DNA of 64,000 nt from Bacillota bacterium (lineage in GTDB: Bacteria; Bacillota; Clostridia; DSM-8532), in contig JAEZJF010000018.1 in NCBI GenBank assembly GCA_023415825.1, positions 1 to 64,000 on the forward strand, given 5' to 3'. The notes under the pieces were generated by a model. The model worked only from the letters and a program-made list of their open reading frames with translations. It was not told the origin of the DNA and made no database searches. The translations under genes were made by a program, and so were the position numbers. How positions within the stretch are numbered: position 1 is the first letter of the stretch; every line of letters begins with the position of its first letter. Shown here piece after piece: positions 59,472 through 64,000 of this stretch.

Positions 59472-60548
59472 ATGAATAACATACCAAAAACAATGAAAGC
59501 GCTGGTTGCATACGGACCCGGTGACTATAAGCTGGAATTAAATTATCCGACACCTGAATGTGGTTCGGATGACATTATTATTAAAACTGAGGGCTGCGGC
59601 ATTTGTGCAGGGGACCTGAAATGCCAGCACGGCGCGGCCATGTTCTGGGGGGACGAGACCCAGCCTTCCTGGGTAAAGCCTCCTTTTATTCCGGGTCATG
59701 AGTTTTTAGGAACCATTGTTGAAATAGGAAAAAACATCAAAGGCTTTGAATTAGGAGACCGCATTACTGCAGACCAGATTGTGCCCTGCGGTGCGTGCCG
59801 GTTCTGCAAGAACGGCCATTATTGGATGTGCCAACCCCATAATATCTTTGGTTTTCAGAAGGAGAACAATGGCGGTATGGCCGAATATGTTCGCTTCCCG
59901 AAAGCCTCTGTTATAAGTAAGGTACCCAAATCCATGAAGCTTGAAGATGCACTGTTAATTGAGCCTTATGGGTGTTCAAAGCATGCGGTGGACAGAGCAC
60001 AAATCGGCTGTGAGGATATTGTGGTCATATCCGGTGCGGGTACTTTAGGCCTTGGCATGATAACCTATGCCAAAATGAAGAGCCCAAGGAAGCTTATTGT
60101 GTTGGATATGCTTGAGAACCGTCTGGAAAAAGCATTGGAATTCGGCGCAGATCTGGCAATGAACCCCGGAAAAACTGATGTGGTCAAGGAAATACTTGAT
60201 ATGACAGATGGCTATGGCTGTGATATTTACATTGAAGCTACAGGACATCCTTCCAGTGTTACCCAGGGCCTGTCCATGATCAGAAAGCTTGGGCGGTTTG
60301 TGGAGTTCAGCGTATTTGGTGCACCTACTACCGCAGATTGGTCCATAATCGGCGACCGCAAGGAATTGGATATTCTCGGCTCACACTTAAGCCCTTATTG
60401 CTACCCTTTCGTTATTGAAAACATCGGAAACGGTAATCTGAAAACAGCAGGAGTTGTTTCCCGCACATTCCCCATTGAAAAGTGGGAAGAAGCCTTTGAA
60501 TATGCAACCGGTAAGCATGGTGACCTAAAGGTTGCCATTACCTTTTAG
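59472..60548 (+). CDS. Zinc-dependent medium-chain alcohol/polyol dehydrogenase
   Basis: A 358-residue MDR-family dehydrogenase. The catalytic zinc ligands lie in GCGICAGDLKCQHG and GHEFLGTIVEIG; the structural zinc set is CGACRFCKNGHYWMC; the NAD(P)-binding motif is VVISGAGTLGLGMITYA. It resembles sorbitol/threonine-dehydrogenase-like proteins. It follows the FAD oxidoreductase by 36 bases with a GGGGG site, so the two probably act on the same polyol or sugar. The exact substrate is not evident. Confidence 0.9.
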   Translation: MNNIPKTMKALVAYGPGDYKLELNYPTPECGSDDIIIKTEGCGICAGDLKCQHGAAMFWGDETQPSWVKPPFIPGHEFLGTIVEIGKNIKGFELGDRITADQIVPCGACRFCKNGHYWMCQPHNIFGFQKENNGGMAEYVRFPKASVISKVPKSMKLEDALLIEPYGCSKHAVDRAQIGCEDIVVISGAGTLGLGMITYAKMKSPRKLIVLDMLENRLEKALEFGADLAMNPGKTDVVKEILDMTDGYGCDIYIEATGHPSSVTQGLSMIRKLGRFVEFSVFGAPTTADWSIIGDRKELDILGSHLSPYCYPFVIENIGNGNLKTAGVVSRTFPIEKWEEAFEYATGKHGDLKVAITF

Positions 60549-60688
60549 CTTGGAGGAAAAAGGTGGCTAACTATTTGAATATGAGCATCAATAGCTAATA
60601 GAGCGGCTTGATATACTCAGGCCTTTCTTCGCTCCAGCCCATATGCTATAATTAACCCGAAAATTGAAAACGGCGAGGTAAGTGAAAT

Positions 60689-61039
60689 ATGGTATTTATA
60701 TGCTATCCTAAATGTACGACATGCCAAAAAGCGCAGAAATGGCTTGACTTGCAGGGTATTCAGTATGAAATTCGTGACATCAAGAGCGATAAACCTTCCT
60801 ATGACGAGTTGAAAGCGTGGTTTTCAGCAAGCGGGATGCCTTTGCGGAAGTTTTTTAATACGAGTGGCCTGCTGTACAAATCGCTGGGTTTGAAAGAAAA
60901 ACTGCCGACTATGAGCGAGGAGGAACAGCTGAAACTCCTTGCGACAGACGGTATGCTTGTGAAACGGCCGATACTTGTTAGTGATGCGTTTGTATTAGTT
61001 GGTTTTAAAGAAAACGAATGGTTGGAAAACATATCTTAG
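60689..61039 (+). CDS. ArsC/Spx-family thioredoxin-fold protein
   Basis: A 116-residue protein of the ArsC/Spx/YffB family. The N-terminal motif is CYPKCTTCQKAQKWL, with a C-T-T-C pair as in Spx-like members. The RKFFNTSG segment and the KRPILVSD cis-Pro region are characteristic. Whether it is an Spx-type transcription factor or a reductase cannot be decided; the length is slightly below Spx (about 131). It is a single gene with a TATAAT at 60647-60652. Its stop overlaps the convergent gene by four bases. Confidence 0.85.
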   Translation: MVFICYPKCTTCQKAQKWLDLQGIQYEIRDIKSDKPSYDELKAWFSASGMPLRKFFNTSGLLYKSLGLKEKLPTMSEEEQLKLLATDGMLVKRPILVSDAFVLVGFKENEWLENIS

Positions 61040-61731
61040 AATCCTACAAACTCAAGATCATTCCATTCTTCCCATTTATGAAAATCCGAAACTGTTAACC
61101 TTGAACTGGAGCTCAATTCCACCCCTTCATTCAGATATACGGAGTAATCATATCGGCATAGGCTGAAGAGCCATTTGTCGCCGGTCTCGGGCTGTTCTTT
61201 CCCTCCGAGATCAAGTTCCCTGAAAGGGATAGCCAGCTCTAGCTGCCAGTATTCATCAATATCATAGGGATGGTTGAGGCTCCCCTTTATTGTGACGCAT
61301 GACTTTAGGCCATTGCAATTCCACCTTTTCCAGCGGTGATGCCCGCCCGCGGTATTGCGCCTTAGATTATGGGCATCATACACGGTATTCAGGGCATTTA
61401 TCTCAAAATTGTAATAGTGCTCTTTCCCGGATTCTGTTTTGAAAAACACCTCCAAAACATCATCGCGACAAGTTGAGGAATCCCTTTCGGTATGATAGGC
61501 AAAGATATCCTTGTCATAAGCTTTGAAACAAACATACAGATAATTTTCATCCCATAACAAGCCTGCCTCCGTTTTACTTTCTGGAGCCTGGCCTGTACCG
61601 GGTATATAAAAACGGATAGGGTTTGATTTCCGCCATACAGGCTTATCGTAATCCCCGTCTATGGTTATGGCTTGTTTTAAAAAATGACAATGATAACATT
61701 CCCTGTCCCGTTCATTACTTACGCCTTTCAT
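61036..61731 (-). CDS. CBM9-like carbohydrate-binding protein
   Basis: A 231-residue protein with a carbohydrate-binding module family 9-like fold. ITIDGDYDKPVWRKSNPI opens the module, GLLWDENYLYVCFKAYD and RDDVLEVFF follow, as in the CBM9_1 family. There is no signal peptide and no attached catalytic domain, so it seems to be a cytoplasmic stand-alone module. It is last in a leftward run after two Gfo/Idh/MocA oxidoreductases. A sensing or scaffold role is possible. Confidence 0.75.
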   Translation of the reverse strand: MKGVSNERDRECYHCHFLKQAITIDGDYDKPVWRKSNPIRFYIPGTGQAPESKTEAGLLWDENYLYVCFKAYDKDIFAYHTERDSSTCRDDVLEVFFKTESGKEHYYNFEINALNTVYDAHNLRRNTAGGHHRWKRWNCNGLKSCVTIKGSLNHPYDIDEYWQLELAIPFRELDLGGKEQPETGDKWLFSLCRYDYSVYLNEGVELSSSSRLTVSDFHKWEEWNDLEFVGF

Positions 61732-61748
61732 GAGTCAGATCCCTCCGT

Positions 61749-62783
61749 TTATTGCACATGAGCCGACATGCCCGTCCGTGAAGACTGATAAATTGCCATT
61801 ATGATTTCAATGGGCTTGCGTCCCTCATACTGATCCACAATGGGATTTCTGTTATTCCTGACAGCCTCCGCCATATCACCGATCTGCCGGATATGCCCGT
61901 CAATCCCAAAGGCGGCCGGATCACGGGAGTTACCGCTGGTGGTACCGCCGAGAATGATATCCTCTGGCGTCTTTGCTCCTTCAATTTCCCATCGGGTGAT
62001 GCAGTCTTCTTCCAATGTAATGGTCCCCTTATCCCCGCATATATCCAAAATCCTGGGGGAACCGGGATAAATGGAGGTAGTTCCTTGTATGACACCAAGC
62101 GCACCATTTTTAAATTCGACCAGAGCAGCTGCGGTATCCTCCACCTCAATCTTCCTGGCAAGAGTTCTCGTATGGGCATAAACCGATTTTACAGGTCCCA
62201 TGATATACTGCAGCAGATCAATTCCGTGTATCCCCTGATTCATTAAGGCTCCGCCGCCGTCCATCTTCCAGGTTCCTCGCCATCCTCCCTTGTCATAATA
62301 CTCCTGGGATCGGTAGAATTTCATATAAATATCACCCATGATAAGTTTGCCTAGTAAACCTTGTTCCACTGCATTTTTTAGATGGCATACCCCGGAGCTG
62401 AACCTTAACTGCGAAATAACAGCAAGTTTGACATTGTTTTTCTCACAGGCCTCAATGACCTCGTCCGCTTCCTGAAGAGTTAAAGCCATGGGTTTTTCCA
62501 ATACAATGTGCTTTCCAAAATTAGCCGCCTTGACTGCCAATGGGGCATGTAATCCACTGGGCGTGCAAATACAAACAACATCTATCTCCGGAGATAGCAG
62601 CATTGCTTCTATTGAAGCAAAAGCCTTTATACCAAACGTTTTTGCGAATTTCTCCCTGGAGGCTTCATTGACATCGGATGCTCCTACAAGCCTGGTGTTG
62701 GGCACCTTCAAAATGGCATTGGCATGCCAGTTGGCTATCATGCCGCAGCCAATAATCCCAAATCCCACTTCTTGATTTATCAT
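61749..62783 (-). CDS. Gfo/Idh/MocA-family oxidoreductase
   Basis: A 344-residue NAD(P)-dependent sugar or inositol dehydrogenase. The Rossmann motif is FGIIGCGMIANWHA, and the conserved EKPMAL catalytic-lysine segment lies near residue 96. The C-terminal domain holds GGGALMNQGIHGIDLLQYIMG with the usual Asp-His pair. It lies between a second family member and the CBM9-like gene on the leftward strand. Substrate is probably a sugar, inositol or glycoside (oxidation at C3 is common in the family). Confidence 0.92.
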   Translation of the reverse strand: MINQEVGFGIIGCGMIANWHANAILKVPNTRLVGASDVNEASREKFAKTFGIKAFASIEAMLLSPEIDVVCICTPSGLHAPLAVKAANFGKHIVLEKPMALTLQEADEVIEACEKNNVKLAVISQLRFSSGVCHLKNAVEQGLLGKLIMGDIYMKFYRSQEYYDKGGWRGTWKMDGGGALMNQGIHGIDLLQYIMGPVKSVYAHTRTLARKIEVEDTAAALVEFKNGALGVIQGTTSIYPGSPRILDICGDKGTITLEEDCITRWEIEGAKTPEDIILGGTTSGNSRDPAAFGIDGHIRQIGDMAEAVRNNRNPIVDQYEGRKPIEIIMAIYQSSRTGMSAHVQ

Positions 62784-62839
62784 TTGATCACTCCCTTTTA
62801 AGTCTCCTGAAAGTATTTCAATAGGTATGCTTGTTTCAC

Positions 62840-64000
62840 TTATGCAAAAATATAGTCATATTCATCCTGTGCGATCTTAACAGGCAATCCCAGTCTGGCT
62901 GACTGCCTGGCTTTTAAAGTCACCAGTGTAGCCCTTGCTCCATCCAGTTCATTGCATGGGGATTCTGCCCCAAGCAAGATACAGTCAATAAATCTATCCA
63001 GCATTTTATAATGGCCCTTGTCTACAGCCGGGAAACTGACATCATTTTTATCAGCTGCCATCCGGTTTCTCTCAGCCACCTTGTTAATATAGAGGTTGCA
63101 CCCCTCTCCCTCAGTGATATGAGGGTAAGGATCTCTCGACAGCGGATAATTCTTCTTGAAAATTCCGGGAATGCCGCCTACTCTTAATTGCATATAGGTG
63201 TCCATAACGATGGAGGCACCGTTATGGAAAATTTCGATCATTTCTTTGGGATGGTCAAAGCTGCCTACAGCAGCATCAAAAATGGAGACAATGGAGGAGT
63301 CTTCGAATTGCAGGGTCAATACCTGATTGATTCTCGCCCAGCCTTCTACGTAAACCTTGACAGGCTCTTTTTTTAGTATGTAATGGGCTAAATCGACAAA
63401 ATGACACAACTCACCTATAATAGAGCCCTCGCCTACCATTTCATCCAGAGCATATCCTTTAAAGGACATAATATCGTCATTAATTCTCATGGAAATCATG
63501 GTGGCATCCTCTTCTTTAATTTTCTGGTGTTCGCCATCCAGTCGCTTATATCTCCAGGGCGCTTCAATGGGGTTGACCTTATGGTCCCGATAGATTTTGA
63601 CAGCATCTTCTACAATGGGAGCACATCTTCTGTTAAAGCCCACAACCAACTTAACTCCGGCCTTTCTGATAATTTTCATGATCCGGTAGGATTCTTCCAC
63701 GGTAGTACTCATAGGCTTTTCTACATAAATGTGTTTGCCTGCGTCAGCTGCTTCTTTAATAATTTTTTCCCGGATATCATGTGTGGTTAAAATCATCACA
63801 CCGTCTACTTCAGTATCCTTCAGGATATCCATATAGTCTTTTGTTGTTAATTCTGGTGAGTACTTATTCATAACATAATCCAGATTATCCTGTATGACAT
63901 CACAGCACCATTTGACGTGAATTCTCGGATTACCGAATGCATTATCAAAATGTACTCCCCTGGCTATCATGCCACAGCCAATAATTCCAATAACCGCTTT
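62840..64000 (-). CDS. Gfo/Idh/MocA-family oxidoreductase (5' end outside the window)
   Basis: The frame stays open to the right edge: ten codons before the first internal Met encode KAVIGIIGCG, the Rossmann nucleotide-binding loop, so the true start lies beyond 64000. Within the window 386 residues are visible, longer than the neighbouring homologue. EKPMSTTVEESYRIM carries the catalytic Lys, and GEGSIIGELCHFVDLAHYIL the C-terminal active-site region. It is likely cotranscribed with the second oxidoreductase, 56 bases apart. Confidence 0.9.
   Translation of the reverse strand, partial: KAVIGIIGCGMIARGVHFDNAFGNPRIHVKWCCDVIQDNLDYVMNKYSPELTTKDYMDILKDTEVDGVMILTTHDIREKIIKEAADAGKHIYVEKPMSTTVEESYRIMKIIRKAGVKLVVGFNRRCAPIVEDAVKIYRDHKVNPIEAPWRYKRLDGEHQKIKEEDATMISMRINDDIMSFKGYALDEMVGEGSIIGELCHFVDLAHYILKKEPVKVYVEGWARINQVLTLQFEDSSIVSIFDAAVGSFDHPKEMIEIFHNGASIVMDTYMQLRVGGIPGIFKKNYPLSRDPYPHITEGEGCNLYINKVAERNRMAADKNDVSFPAVDKGHYKMLDRFIDCILLGAESPCNELDGARATLVTLKARQSARLGLPVKIAQDEYDYIFA

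Overview
The window looks like chromosome of a moderately A+T-rich anaerobic Firmicute, most likely class Clostridia. The evidence is AGGAGG-type ribosome binding sites throughout, TTGACA/TATAAT promoters, Firmicute-type M-box, tandem glycine and ydaO/yuaA (c-di-AMP) riboswitches, a split glycine decarboxylase (gcvPA/gcvPB), a Gram-positive LexA box, and an oxygen-sensitive glycyl radical enzyme with its activase. No prophage, CRISPR array or intact insertion sequence is visible.

Region 1 (1-13.9 kb) is a divergent cluster for catabolism of peptidoglycan amino sugars. Leftward: a GH3 glucosaminidase, a SIS-domain GlmS/NagB-II-like protein and a BadF-type sugar kinase. Rightward: murQ, a sugar ABC importer (binding protein plus two permeases, no ATPase), a tandem GNAT protein, a PIG-L deacetylase, namZ, a second nagZ and murK. 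The hydrolases have no signal peptides, so muropeptide sugars are probably imported and then cleaved, phosphorylated and converted to GlcNAc-6-P in the cytoplasm. No nagA is present; the PIG-L protein may supply the deacetylase step.

Region 2 (14-38.7 kb) is mostly housekeeping: a secreted stalk-domain protein, a membrane protein, tRNA-Arg, M-box-controlled corA, a LacI-like sensor fused to a degenerate GGDEF domain, a BmrC/BmrD-like heterodimeric ABC exporter behind a 39-codon ORF and structured leader, a MacB/FtsX-type ABC system with a large extracellular protein, lplA, the gcvT-gcvH-gcvPA-gcvPB operon under a tandem glycine riboswitch, a lipoprotein, an NlpC/P60 hydrolase under a c-di-AMP riboswitch, a YcaQ/AlkX-like DNA glycosylase behind a LexA box, and an initiator tRNA with an extra T-stem base.

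Region 3 (38.8-51.7 kb) holds a repeat-rich lipoprotein and an AraC regulator divergent from an operon of glycyl radical enzyme, activase, sugar ABC importer and GH42-like galactosidase, followed by a zinc-ribbon membrane protein. The substrate of this radical-enzyme/glycosidase operon cannot be assigned and it is the best candidate for undescribed chemistry.

Region 4 (51.6-60.6 kb) is a nucleoside-type uptake and salvage operon (nucleoside hydrolase, binding protein, two permeases, ribokinase) divergent from a LacI regulator, then a FAD oxidoreductase/zinc alcohol dehydrogenase operon. Identical 12-bp palindromes overlap both metabolic promoters, which implies one LacI regulon. Region 5 (60.7-64 kb) has an ArsC/Spx-like protein, a CBM9-like protein and two Gfo/Idh/MocA oxidoreductases, the last running off the right edge.
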